A program made the position numbers and the translations under genes. From positions 1,980,501-2,044,500 of the forward strand of contig NC_054758.1 in the NCBI RefSeq assembly GCF_018143015.1: a DNA stretch of 64,000 nt, read 5' to 3'. This DNA comes from Lytechinus variegatus. Lineage: Eukaryota; Echinodermata; Echinoidea; Temnopleuroida; Toxopneustidae. Shown piece after piece: positions 55,039-64,000 of the stretch. Under the pieces are notes generated by a model. The model had not been told where the DNA came from and ran no database searches. It worked only from the letters and a program-made list of their open reading frames with translations. Every line of letters starts with the position of its first letter. Position 1 is the stretch's first letter.

Positions 55039-55375
55039 CGTTGTGGCGTGCGCCTGTAATCCTAGCTGTGTGGAAGTTACAAATTGATGCAGAGGTTCGA
55101 GCCCTGGTCACGTCTTTCGGATGGTGACATTAAAGGTCGGTCCCAGACGTAAATAATCATATCTGATTGATACACGTCTGACAAAACTCAAATACACACA
55201 CACACACACACGTTGTGGCGTGCGCCTGTAATCATAGCTGTGCGGAAGCTACAAATTGATGCAGAGGTTCGAGCCCTGGTCACGTCTTTCGGATGGTGAC
55301 ATTAAAGGTCGGTCCCAGACGTAAATAATCATATCTGATTGATACACGTCTGACAAAGCTCAAACACACACACTG
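55039..55375 (+). mobile_element. Tandem SINE dimer with 7SL-RNA-like head
   Basis: Two units offset by 172 bp, about 97% alike by eye. The head GTGGCGTGCGCCTGTAATCC then TAGCT matches the 7SL/Alu-type GTGGCGCGTGCCTGTAGTCC at most positions. GCAGAGGTTCGAGCCCTGG lies where 7SL has its second box and could serve as a pol III B box. The tail is TTTCGGATGGTGACATTAAA then GGTCGGTCCC, ending in (CA)n. A tRNA origin remains possible. Confidence 0.7.
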
Positions 55376-55789
55376 TCAGAGCGAATCATCTGTAGACATT
55401 ATTCTAAACCTATTTAACTCAGCAATGCTGAAAATGTCACTGTCACCTCCACACACCACTATTTCCAAGAAGAAAAAAGGAAACCTGAATGGAATCCAGA
55501 AGAGAAAGCCTACATGTACAACATTGGCATTGCTCAAGAAGCAAGGAAATCCTGGCAGTCAGATTCAGGCTTAAAATCACATACGGTACTGTATTGCCTT
55601 AGGCTTAGTCTTTAGACAAGCCAGAGCTGTTGATCGTGGGGGGGTTAATATGCTGATTTGGGTGGGGTACTATTGAATGCTTCTAAAGATAGATTTAAAA
55701 ACTTAGACTTTCATTTGGAGTAGGCCTAGATATACCCTATTTTTTTTGTCAAACAAAAAAAATATTGCAAAAAGCCTGTAATCAGTAGA

Positions 55790-56226
55790 GGCGCACGGCC
55801 AATATTGGAGACTGTCTCCAATGTGGGAGATTATCTCCATTATCAGAGACTTTTATAAAGAATTTGGGTATCCAATTTCAGAGAGTCTCCAGTTTTGGAG
55901 ACTAATTTCCTTTGTTTACATTTGCGGCAAAAGGATTACCTTGGTGGCAAATAAAAATGTGATAAGCAGATTCCTCATGAAAATTTAAACCTTTTCACCT
56001 TCTACTTTAAAAATTCATCGTCTACTTTTGTTTTGATAAGGATTTTTGTTGTCATCCACACACAAAACAAATGGGCTTCTGACCTCAGCGAGACAAACTT
56101 TTGGGTGGAAAAAATTGTGCTTTTGTTGGTGTTGTTTCTTTTGTCCTTTTGCAAAGGCAAAGCAAGTCTCCAATGTGGGAGATTGTCTCCCCTATTGGAG
56201 AGAGTCTCCCATATTGGCCGTGCGCC
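55790..56226. mobile_element. TIR element built of GGAGACTGTCTCC palindromes
   Basis: GGCGCACGGCCAATATTGGA at the left, CCATATTGGCCGTGCGCC at the right. Near each end GGAGACTGTCTCC-type words (GGGAGATTATCTCC, GGAGACTAATTTCC, GGGAGATTGTCTCC, GGAGAGAGTCTCC) repeat six or so times. Confidence 0.85.
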
Positions 56227-57211
56227 AGCCTAGGCCTACTGCCTTACTGGTATTAATTCTGGCTTTTTTCTGGGCAGGTAGCCTAACTCTTCTGTAAATT
56301 TGATGTTTTCAGCACATTTACTCTTGAGAATATAATTAAAAATATTTGTGGAATTTCAAACAAATTCATGCTAAGAAATTCCCATTTTCATGACCGAGTT
56401 CAAATGCGAAGACGTGCATGCGTGCGGCCCCGTATGTCACAAAATAAAAAAAACAAATTTTACAACAGCTGGGACTGAACTTAAGTCTTAAGACAAGTTC
56501 TGAACGACAAATTCTGACATTTTTACAATAAAATTACCACCATACAGGATTGATTAAAACGTCTTTTACTTTAATATTGGATTAATCATGACAATCTTTA
56601 AAATAAATTTACTCCTCAGCAATTACTTACACTTACCAATTATTCAACTAAAAGTCTAAACCAGTAAAATTGACCGGATTGCCCTCTCTCCGCCTAGCTC
56701 CAGCTCTGCATCATCTGCTCCGCTTCTTATTTTTAATGGAGTCATAGAGGGCGTTGAATTTAAAAGAGTAAAATGGGTAACTTGACAAAAAGTTGATTGT
56801 AAAACTATTTAAAAAAATAATAATAAATGTTGGCGAAGGTTTGAGGAAAATCAATCAAAGAATAGAAAATTATTAGAATTTTTAGTTACTTGATTTTTTT
56901 ATTCGAGCAACTTTAGTATGGTAGTGGATCGTATTACCGAACACTTTTCATGAATTTGATCATATCAAACACATTATTCAAATAAAATTCACCAAACTTT
57001 CACCATAAATACACAAATACCTACAAAATATAAATATGTAGAAAGTTTGCCGAAATTATTTTTCATTTTTACGACATCAGCTTCCAATCGGACCCCTCTT
57101 CGCAAGTGAAATATTTTGGTCACTTGAAAAGGTATCGTATATTACCGAACGTGTGTTTTCTATGGGAAAAGGTGGGAAAACAACAAAGTCACTGATGAGC
57201 TATTTTGACCA
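56227..57211. other. Intergenic with a piggyBac-type MITE fragment
   Basis: 56750-56880 resembles the left part of 16519-17013 (AGGTTTGAGGAAAATC). 56925-57160 has ATTACCGAACA on both sides (56933 and 57140). No gene seen. Confidence 0.45.
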
Positions 57212-58567
57212 TACCCAGGACCAAAATCCAGTTAAAACCAATTACAGCAAAACCAATTGAAACCAGTTGGCCAACTGGTTTCAATAGGGAAATTGGAACA
57301 ACTGGTTCCAATTGAAAACCAGTTGCCAATTGGTTCCAGTTAAAACCAGTTGGCCAACTGGAACCAGTTGGCAATTGGTTTCAATTGGTTCCAGTTGTTC
57401 CAATTTCCCTATTAAAACCAGTTGAATCCAATTGGAGGCAACTGGTTTCAATTGGTTCCAGTTGAAACCAATTGGAGGCAACTGGTTTCAACTGGAACCA
57501 GTTGAAACCAATTGGTTTCCAACTGGATCCAATTGGAACTTCCAGTTGGAATGAACTTAATTAGTTACAAATTAATTAACATTTGCACTATAAATATTGC
57601 TCATGCCAACACAGAAGCAGTGTTATATGTCTGTTAATACCAATGTAAAGGGCATTGATAAAACACAGACTTTCATATGTATACATGTATATGGAAGATC
57701 TTCAAATATATGTATTTTCATTTGATGTAATTCGGTAACAGTTAGTGGTGTACTAATTATCTTTTAATCTGTTCTAATTATAATCTTTAACATTTATGAA
57801 CATGGTTTTCACTGCTAAGTATTCTAAAAACTTATCTGAAAAAAGTGTGGTACTTCAAATTGAAAAAATTCAATAGATACAATGTAAATTAGGATAAATC
57901 TGATAAAACATTAATAAGTGCACACTGGCAAAAAATATGCAAATTAACTGGTTTCAATTGGATCCAGTTGGGTTACTGGAAAATTTCCAATTGGTTTCCA
58001 ATTGGAAATCATTTCCAGTTACCCAACTGGATCCAGTTAGGATTTCCAGTTACCCAACTGGATCCAGTTAGGATTTCCAGTTACCAACTGGTTCCAGTTA
58101 GGATTTCCAGTTGCCCAACTGGTTCCAGTTAGGATTTCCAGTTACCCAACTGGTTCCAGTTAGAAATCATTTCCAGTTACCCAACTGGTTCCAGTTAGGA
58201 TTTCCAGTTACCCAACTGGGGATTTCCAGTTACCCAACTGGTTCCAGTTAGAATTCATTTCCAGTTAGAAGTCATCTCCAGTTGCTCAACTGGTTCCAGT
58301 TAGGATTTCCCGTTACCCAACTGGTTCCAGTTAGAAATCATTTCCAGTTGGAAGTCATTTCCAGTTACCCAACTGGTTCCAGTTAGGATTTCCAGTTGCC
58401 CAACTGGTTCCAGTTAGGATTTCCAGTTGCCTAACTGGTTTCAATTGGTTTCAACTGGAAATTGCTTAATTCCAGTTAAAACCAATTGAAACCAGTTGAA
58501 ACCAATTGAAACCAATTGAAACCAGTTGGAAATCCAACTGGTTTCAATTGGATTTTGGTCCTGGGTA
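57212..58567. mobile_element. Satellite-filled element of CCAACTGGTTCCAGTT words, TIR ACCCAGGACCAAAATCCA
   Basis: ACCCAGGACCAAAATCCA at the left and TGGATTTTGGTCCTGGGT-like at the right (one base different by eye), with TA at both outer edges. The interior is two fields (57225-57545 and 57945-58560) of AACTGGTTCCAGTTAGGATT then TCCAGTTACCC and their reverse (AACCAGTTGGAA), separated by about 400 bp of AT-rich unique sequence. Confidence 0.85.
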
Positions 58568-58790
58568 TATTGTATATGGCAAAAAATCAATGAAATATCA
58601 TTTTTAGACAATTGAAAAGGGCTAACTTCTGTATGTCAAAAGGATGTCAATAGACTAATGATTTCTTTTCCGTTTCTTAAAAGAAAACAAACACATTGCA
58701 AGTCATCAAGAACCACTGAAAATTTGAAATTCATGCATTTTATAATAACACAGGGGCGTCGATCCATTTTTCAGATGGTGGGGGGGGGGG

Positions 58791-59335
58791 CCGGGGAGGC
58801 CACTTACGTTGACGAGTGGATACCATGCGCGACCAAAAAAAAAACACGTAAAAAGGATGTCTTTTTCACGACAGGGCACGTTACGTAGGTAACGTGATAA
58901 GGGTGTCAAAAACACAAAAATAATGAAAAAAAGGTATCTATTTCACTAGGAAAATTACGTGTTTAGGGTCGAAATTGTCGGGATGATAAAACAAAATTAA
59001 AATGTTTTATAAAGGATGTCCTTTTTGCCCCAACACTTCGTGTTTAGAGTCCGATTTGCGCAAGGTGTAGAAGGTGGGGTCGTACTAAACCAAATAAGGT
59101 AAAGCCGGCGACCGAAGGACCCGTAACAATAAAACATTCCTGTACTTGATTAGGGGTTCATTTCAGGGAATTTGCCAAGAGTATCGTTTTGTTTAATACT
59201 TGTTAAGGGTAGGGTTTCACACGCCAATACTTGTTAAGGGGTGCATTTTCAGAATATGGACGTGTTTAGGGTGCTTTTCCAGACCCCATGGTCGCGCATG
59301 GTATCCACTCGTGAATGGAAGTGCCCCCCCCGGGG
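58791..59335. mobile_element. TIR element with ACACGTAATTT words, copy 3
   Basis: GACGAGTGGATACCATGCGC at the left, GCGCATGGTATCCACTCGTG at the right. Same orientation as 40181-40698 and closely similar in interior order (AAAATTACGTGTTTAGGGTC, CACTTCGTGTTTAGAGTC). Confidence 0.85.
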
Positions 59336-59394
59336 GGCAAAATCATGAATCAATTTTCCAAAGGCGCTCGATCACACAAAACAAAAAAACTCAC

Positions 59395-59458
59395 ACACAC
59401 ATATGACTATATATATATATACATGTATATACACACACATATATATATATATATATCT
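59395..59458. repeat. (CA)n/(TA)n microsatellite
   Basis: ACACACACATATGACTATAT and following TA/CA steps. Confidence 0.9.
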
Positions 59459-59469
59459 CACCAGCAGAT

Positions 59470-59740
59470 TAATGCGAGCGCGAAGCGCGAGGTAAAAATT
59501 TCGATCTGAAAAAAAATTGAGTTTAATGGACGTTTTAATAAAGAACCTATCCAAAAAAAAGATTCATTGCAAATCGTAGTGGGAGTTCTTTTGAGGTTTA
59601 GATCTGAAAACGGGACCATATTCACCTATTTCATGGACTCTGGGTTTTTTGTTACAAAAATGATGTGAGCGCGAAGCACGAGCTGAAATCTTTTTATATT
59701 CGAATCTGAAAAATTGACATTTTGAGCACGATTTTAGACA
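59470..59740. repeat. GCGAGCGCGAAGCGCGAG repeat, two diverged units
   Basis: ATGCGAGCGCGAAGCGCGAG at 59471 and GTGAGCGCGAAGCACGAGCT near 59665, each followed by an AT-rich stretch with GATCTGAAAA or GAATCTGAAAA. Confidence 0.65.
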
Positions 59741-59934
59741 AAGAATGAGTTGTGTATCTCAATCTCGCTTGATGACTTTTGTGAAACATTACCATCTTAT
59801 TTTATTTTTAGCACATGCGGAATTATTGGGGGGCAAAACGATATGTTTGCCCCCCCCAAATAATTTCATTGGTGGGGCGATCGCCCCCCCCCCCCTAATC
59901 AACGCCTCCGAACACATGGGACAGCTAGCTGCTC

Positions 59935-60062
59935 GTTCTATATGCGTCACAAATATTTCTAATATCTTTGAATGGATTTTCTTCAAACCTTCATTGACTG
60001 ATGTATTTTATTATTTTTCTACTAATTTTACTACAAACTTCTCTCCAGTGTGAACTTCCCCT
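59935..60062. mobile_element. Fragment of the TTAA MITE AGGGGAAGTTCACCCTGA
   Basis: CAAATATTTCTAATATCTTT, TTCTTCAAACCTTC and the terminal GTGTGAACTTCCCCT, followed by TTAA at 60063-60066. The left end is lost; a G/C-homopolymer block (59825-59900) lies beside it. Confidence 0.7.
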
Positions 60063-61212
60063 TTAATCTATAAATCTATAAATGTTCAAGACAATTATCG
60101 GCTTTTTTATGGCCGCCGTTTTCTTCAAATTCGGGAACGAATATTCAAAAAATGAAAAATCTCTGAAAGAAATTTCTACTGCCTTCATCCTTGTGCTGCT
60201 ATCGCCTTTTACCATATTGATCCCATGCATGAATACTGTAACTAATGCAGAAATGAAAGCAATCAATCAATAAAGGGAAGAAATTATCATGCTACGCCCA
60301 AATCATTACTTCACCTGACTTACCAACCAAAAAGTTTATTACTTTACTGATACATGTTTTCTAAAGAAAGTTAGAGGAATCTTTCACCGATGTAAGTGCC
60401 GAAAACGAAAATTCTTTTAACATCTTAATCTGCTGAAATTATTTCCTACTGATGATAAGTGATCCATCATCTCTTGCATCGATATCATGCTCATTAATAT
60501 TAATCGTTATTATTATTATTATTGTTATAATTATCATCATCATTATTGTCGTTATTATTACTTTTGATAAAAAATGGCATTTCATTTTGAAAAAGGCACC
60601 TTTATTCCTTTGGGGATTCTCTTTTTTGGGGGAAGTGCCTTTGCCCCCCCCCCTCCCCCGTTCCGTCGCCCCTATTTGAGTTGCATCGCCACGTTTTGTT
60701 CACAAAATCAGTGGAAATGTCAGGAAAATGCCACTAATGAGGTCGCCATCACCATAACTAGTATAATAGCACGGACACGGACAAAATGACTATACATTTT
60801 GTTGATAACATTTTCATTTTTCTCAAAATTATTGTTGTTACATACTACCCTTGAAAATATTATATTGTACAGACTCTTGTGCCTCTAATTTCAATGCAGA
60901 AATCAAATCAAATTGAAAATTGATCCTTTTATTTAGATATAAATATAGTTTTTTGTTGTTCTGCTCTAAAAGCGCCTTGAGTATCTAATCAAGATTGAAA
61001 GTGCGCAGACGGCTATCCGGGTGCGCTATACACATCTCACTTGATGCATTATCAAATATTTTTCGTCATAATGAATCTGGAATAGGTGGACTGGTCGATG
61101 TAATGCCCTATTTTTTTTTTCAATTTTCTTGTCTTTCATTATATTCACAATATGTGTAAAACTTGTCTCTGAAACTTCTACAAAAATATAAGCTTCAAAT
61201 ATATGAAGTAAA
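60063..61212. other. Intergenic; microsatellite and SINE-like tail
   Basis: 60495-60565 is an (ATT/ATC)n patch. GTGCGCAGACGGCTATCCGG then GTGCGCTATACAC near 60991-61033 looks like a SINE 3' body. Small frames at 60082-60273 (MFKTIIGFFMAAVFF...) have no recognisable domain. Confidence 0.4.
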
Positions 61213-61465
61213 CAGGGCTGTCACCAGCTTTTTTCTAGGGGGGGGGGGTGCTTTTTATGAAAAAAAACACAAAAACACAAAAAACAACGTATTAACTCAA
61301 TTTCATGCAGTTATATAGCCCGCCGGCCAGATCTTTTTCAAAAGAGCCCTCAAGTATCCCTACCCCCCCTCCGGTTGCTTTTTTTTTTTTTTTTTTAATT
61401 TTTTTTTTTTTGGTTCTGAAGGGGGGTGCGTTCGCACCCTCCGCACCCCCCTGGCGACAGCCCTG
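61213..61465. mobile_element. MITE with hAT-like CAGGGCTGTCACCAGC ends
   Basis: CAGGGCTGTCACCAGC at the left and CTGGCGACAGCCCTG at the right. AGTAAA lies outside both ends. The interior is G-run, poly-A and poly-T. Confidence 0.75.
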
Positions 61466-61513
61466 AGTAAATCATAATTCAATCCTGTTTCAAATGAATA
61501 AATATAATTTCAA

Positions 61514-61678
61514 GGCCCGTTGTATAAAATCTATCATTATGGTAACTTTGTCATCCAATGGTAACTTGCATGGAGTCCTTGATTTTTGTTGGCTGTTGAT
61601 TTACGTTACCTAATACCATGGTAGCCCGGCATGGTAGTATTATGGCAAAGTTACCATGATCATTATGCAACGGGGCCC
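61514..61678. mobile_element. Hairpin MITE, GGCCCGTTGTATAA family
   Basis: GGCCCGTTGTATAA at the left and TTATGCAACGGGGCCC at the right. ATTATGGTAACTTTG pairs with CAAAGTTACCATGAT. Copy of the family nested at 3812-3929. Confidence 0.8.
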
Positions 61679-61964
61679 GGACAAAGTAAAAAAAATAAAA
61701 TAAAAATAAGTCGGGATATGAAATCGTCAGCTTGTAAACTTACTGTTCACCGAACTTTTATGTATTTATTTAAACAGTATTAATAGGACGCTCTGTTTGT
61801 CCTCTTTCTCTATGTCTTTTTTTATTCAAAGGGGGTGTCATTTTTTCTTCCTGTATCGTTTTTACATTAATTTGCGACACTTCGCGTTCCATACAACATT
61901 GGTTCGCCGGCGGCTGCTCGATTCCCACGTTTCTTCTTGCTCCCGATCCGAAACCACGGAGAAA

Positions 61965-62144
61965 ATGTTACTTTTTAAGGAAGCAACATGCAATATTCAA
62001 CGATTAAAATATTGCTGTAGATTGCTGAAATTCCATGAAATTCCAACACGTTATAAAAGTGGGAGATACAGTGACACGTTGAATTTGCCGAACACTTCTT
62101 TTGAGCTGTGGGGTGCAGCAAACAGGGAGCAGTCAGTTCAAACG
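61965..62144 (+). CDS. Candidate first coding exon, unknown product
   Basis: ATG at 61965 in a good context (GAGAAAATG) opens 60 codons in phase 0 up to AACG|GTACGT at 62145. The peptide (starts MLLFKEATCNIQRLKYCCRL, ends AANREQSVQT) has a basic, weakly hydrophobic N-terminus with few acidic residues, which could be a mitochondrial targeting segment. CpG is higher than nearby. The frame extends upstream to 61797 and downstream into repeat sequence, but neither extension looks coding. No family recognised; no second exon found in the window. Confidence 0.3.
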
Positions 62145-62227
62145 GTACGTTGCTTTAATTACACCCAGAGATCCGGGCTGCTTTACCGGGAGCTCCGGCC
62201 CGCTTCGCGTGCCGGAGCCCAGGGCCA

Positions 62228-64000
62228 GGGGCCCGTTTCTCAACACCGTCATAAGTCTAACTTCTTGACTAAATCGGAGTTAGTGAGCTACTTGTCCGCT
62301 AACCGTTTCACGAAGCCCCATTTACCAAGATCGGGTACCTCACTAAATATTTATGACACCTCTGTACCTGTCATAAACTTCTTTCTTGACGTAGTGGCAT
62401 CACGTGGGTAGACTATGCTATGATTATGACATGCAAAAGTGCTGAGAAATGTGAAAATTATGATCTTACGTAATCAATCATAGAGGTTGAAATTACATCC
62501 AAAAACAAGTGGGTTAATACATTCAATGATCCTTGTAATACAAAGTAACTATGAAAACTGTTGGTAAAACGCCACAAAACCATTCATTTTGAAATAGTAA
62601 AATAATTTATTCGATAGAAATTCTACCACGCCAGGCCATCCATAACTGGACTTGTATTTGTCGTTTTCAGACCCTACTGACATTTGTATAAATTCTAATC
62701 TCTAATTTATGCATATAATTTGTCAAAGCGTAAGTTTCGGTATCGTAGATTTATAAAAAAATGTTAAACTATATTTCGATGATGTTTGGAATCGTAAAAC
62801 ATATAATTATCATAATTTTACAAATAAATGTAGGGACAGTGATTTTCCGTTTCTAAAAATTGCCTTTTCCGTTTCAGAAAATCCCAAATTCCGTTTCAGC
62901 ATGTCTGGAAACGGAAATTCCGTTTCCCCATAGACTTTGTGTACAAGAAAAATTGACAATTCCGTTTACGTAGAAAACCAATGCGCAACGAGTAGCGATG
63001 TCAAAATGCTAGCGCTGCTCAAAATTTGCATCTACCAATGTACTAACATCGCTTTAAAATCCATTTTAATCGAAGAGATTCGAGCTAAAAAAGAAATTAG
63101 GGAAACATAATCAACATTAATATTTTCTCACCTTTCATATTATTAGCATTATTTTATTGTTAAATGGCATTTTATCGTTGATTTGGGGACTTTTCGGACA
63201 TCGTTTTGAGCAGTCGACGACTTCCGAATATCCGCCATTTTGGATTTGATGAATCACCGTGATCATTATATCATGACCGAACGCAGAGGGCAGCAACACA
63301 CGGTCGGATTCTGCCTTGTATGCGGACGTTAGTGTAAACTAATTTGGAAACGATCGAGTGATGGAGAGGCTCGAGTGTAATTACGATGTGTTGATTGTCA
63401 TGATTGTTGTTGCAAAGTGAGATCGTGTTTTTTCAGTTGATATTAGTATTTTGTTGAGGATTTGGGATTACTTTCTGTTGCTTTTTTGTGCATTTTGAGA
63501 AAAAATGTGTTTTCCGTGATTTTCCGTTTGAAAAGTCACTTTCCGTTTCAAACAGCCGATTCCGTGAATTCCGTCCGTTTTCCGCGATCGCGGAAAATCA
63601 CTGTCCCTATTTTAAATCCGTTATGGTTTTACTTTCGTAAACTATTAAGATTGGATATCCCGGGGGTACCCATCTCATCGTCCACACGTGATTTTTTAGT
63701 CATGAAATAAATTATTCATAATTCCATTTTTCAGCAATTGAATGCCCCAGTTTTCATTGTCTAAGTATGTATGATGCATAATTTACCTGTGCTATTATTT
63801 TCAAAAGATTTAATCCCCAATTCATCACAATATTTACAATTTTGTCATAATTTTTCTTTTTGAAAATTATGCTATTTTGTGACTAAGGCTACGTCTTGTC
63901 TGCTCTTTTTACCGATAGTATCGATATCGAGGTATTTTAGTTAGGAAGCCTTTCGTGAAACAGGTTTAGTAAGATTGGAACTAACTCCGTGGTTTGTGGA
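62228..64000. mobile_element. Possible large TIR element running off the right edge
   Basis: GGGGCCCGTTTCTCAACACC starts a block holding CTAACCGTTTCACGAAGCC. At 63945-63975 a reverse-oriented AAGCCTTTCGTGAAACAGGT and AACTAACTCCG face ATCGGAGTTAGTGAGC on the left. The outer right end is not in the window. Confidence 0.3.
62831..63609. mobile_element. MITE, TAGGGACAGTGATTTTCCG ends
   Basis: TAGGGACAGTGATTTTCCG at the left and CGGAAAATCACTGTCCCTA at the right, a perfect 19-bp TIR. Subterminal ATTCCGTTTC words recur five or more times near the left end and three or more near the right. The outer TA may be the target duplication. No coding region. Confidence 0.9.

Noticed and set aside
1-64000. 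LTR retroelement, retrovirus-like or Polinton-like remains
   Set aside because: No paired long direct repeats with primer sites and no integrase, protease, capsid or envelope-like segment was recognised; the reverse-transcriptase pieces are of non-LTR (LINE) type.

Overview
The window reads as a repeat-packed genome of a marine invertebrate deuterostome, most likely an echinoderm and probably a sea urchin. The host genes are short exons with canonical GT/AG introns. Between them lie dozens of small palindromic DNA-transposon relatives (MITEs), tRNA-derived SINE pieces, LINE scraps, minisatellites and long G/C homopolymers. The species call is inference from gene content (AID/APOBEC-like deaminases, a sialidase) and repeat style; nothing in the sequence names the organism.

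Four host loci can be supported. (1) 183-7601, plus strand: the last four exons of a GH33 sialidase whose 5' part lies left of the window. (2) 22202 to about 25075, minus strand: AID/APOBEC-like cytidine deaminase copy 1. (3) 29404 to about 40015, minus strand: its paralogue, copy 2. (4) 45483-53707, minus strand: a seemingly complete seven-exon WD40 gene, STRAP (338 aa). A weak candidate first exon for another gene is at 61965-62144 (plus).

The deaminase pair is the most interesting content. The two copies lie in a direct segmental duplication (about 19.8-25.1 kb and 28.0-40.1 kb). In both, a conserved upstream splice donor faces a conserved acceptor, and joining them makes an ATG that is split across the exon junction (AT|G). 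Copy 2 reads from this ATG into a 267-aa deaminase carrying the HAE...PC-x6-C zinc motif. Copy 1 carries a 4-bp tandem duplication just after the junction, which puts that ATG out of frame and leaves an internal ATG as the likely start. The catalytic half of the large exon is almost identical between the copies while the C-terminal tails differ, which suggests gene conversion. The copy 2 intron has swollen to about 9.7 kb through insertion of LINE, satellite and MITE sequence.

A second theme is tandem duplication of 5' splice sites. Sialidase exon 3, STRAP exon 4 and STRAP exon 5 are each followed by repeat units that contain copies of the exon end and/or its GT donor. A further minisatellite starts about 30 bp after the sialidase exon 2 donor.

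Mobile DNA is otherwise dominant. Several insertions can be proved from the sequence itself through target-site duplications (9-bp around 2991-4717, 8-bp around 14984-15262, TTAA around 16519-17013 and 44728-44823). One has an empty-site copy next to it. A tandem SINE at 55.0-55.4 kb has a head that looks like 7SL RNA. No LTR retroelement, retrovirus-like or Polinton-like element was recognised.
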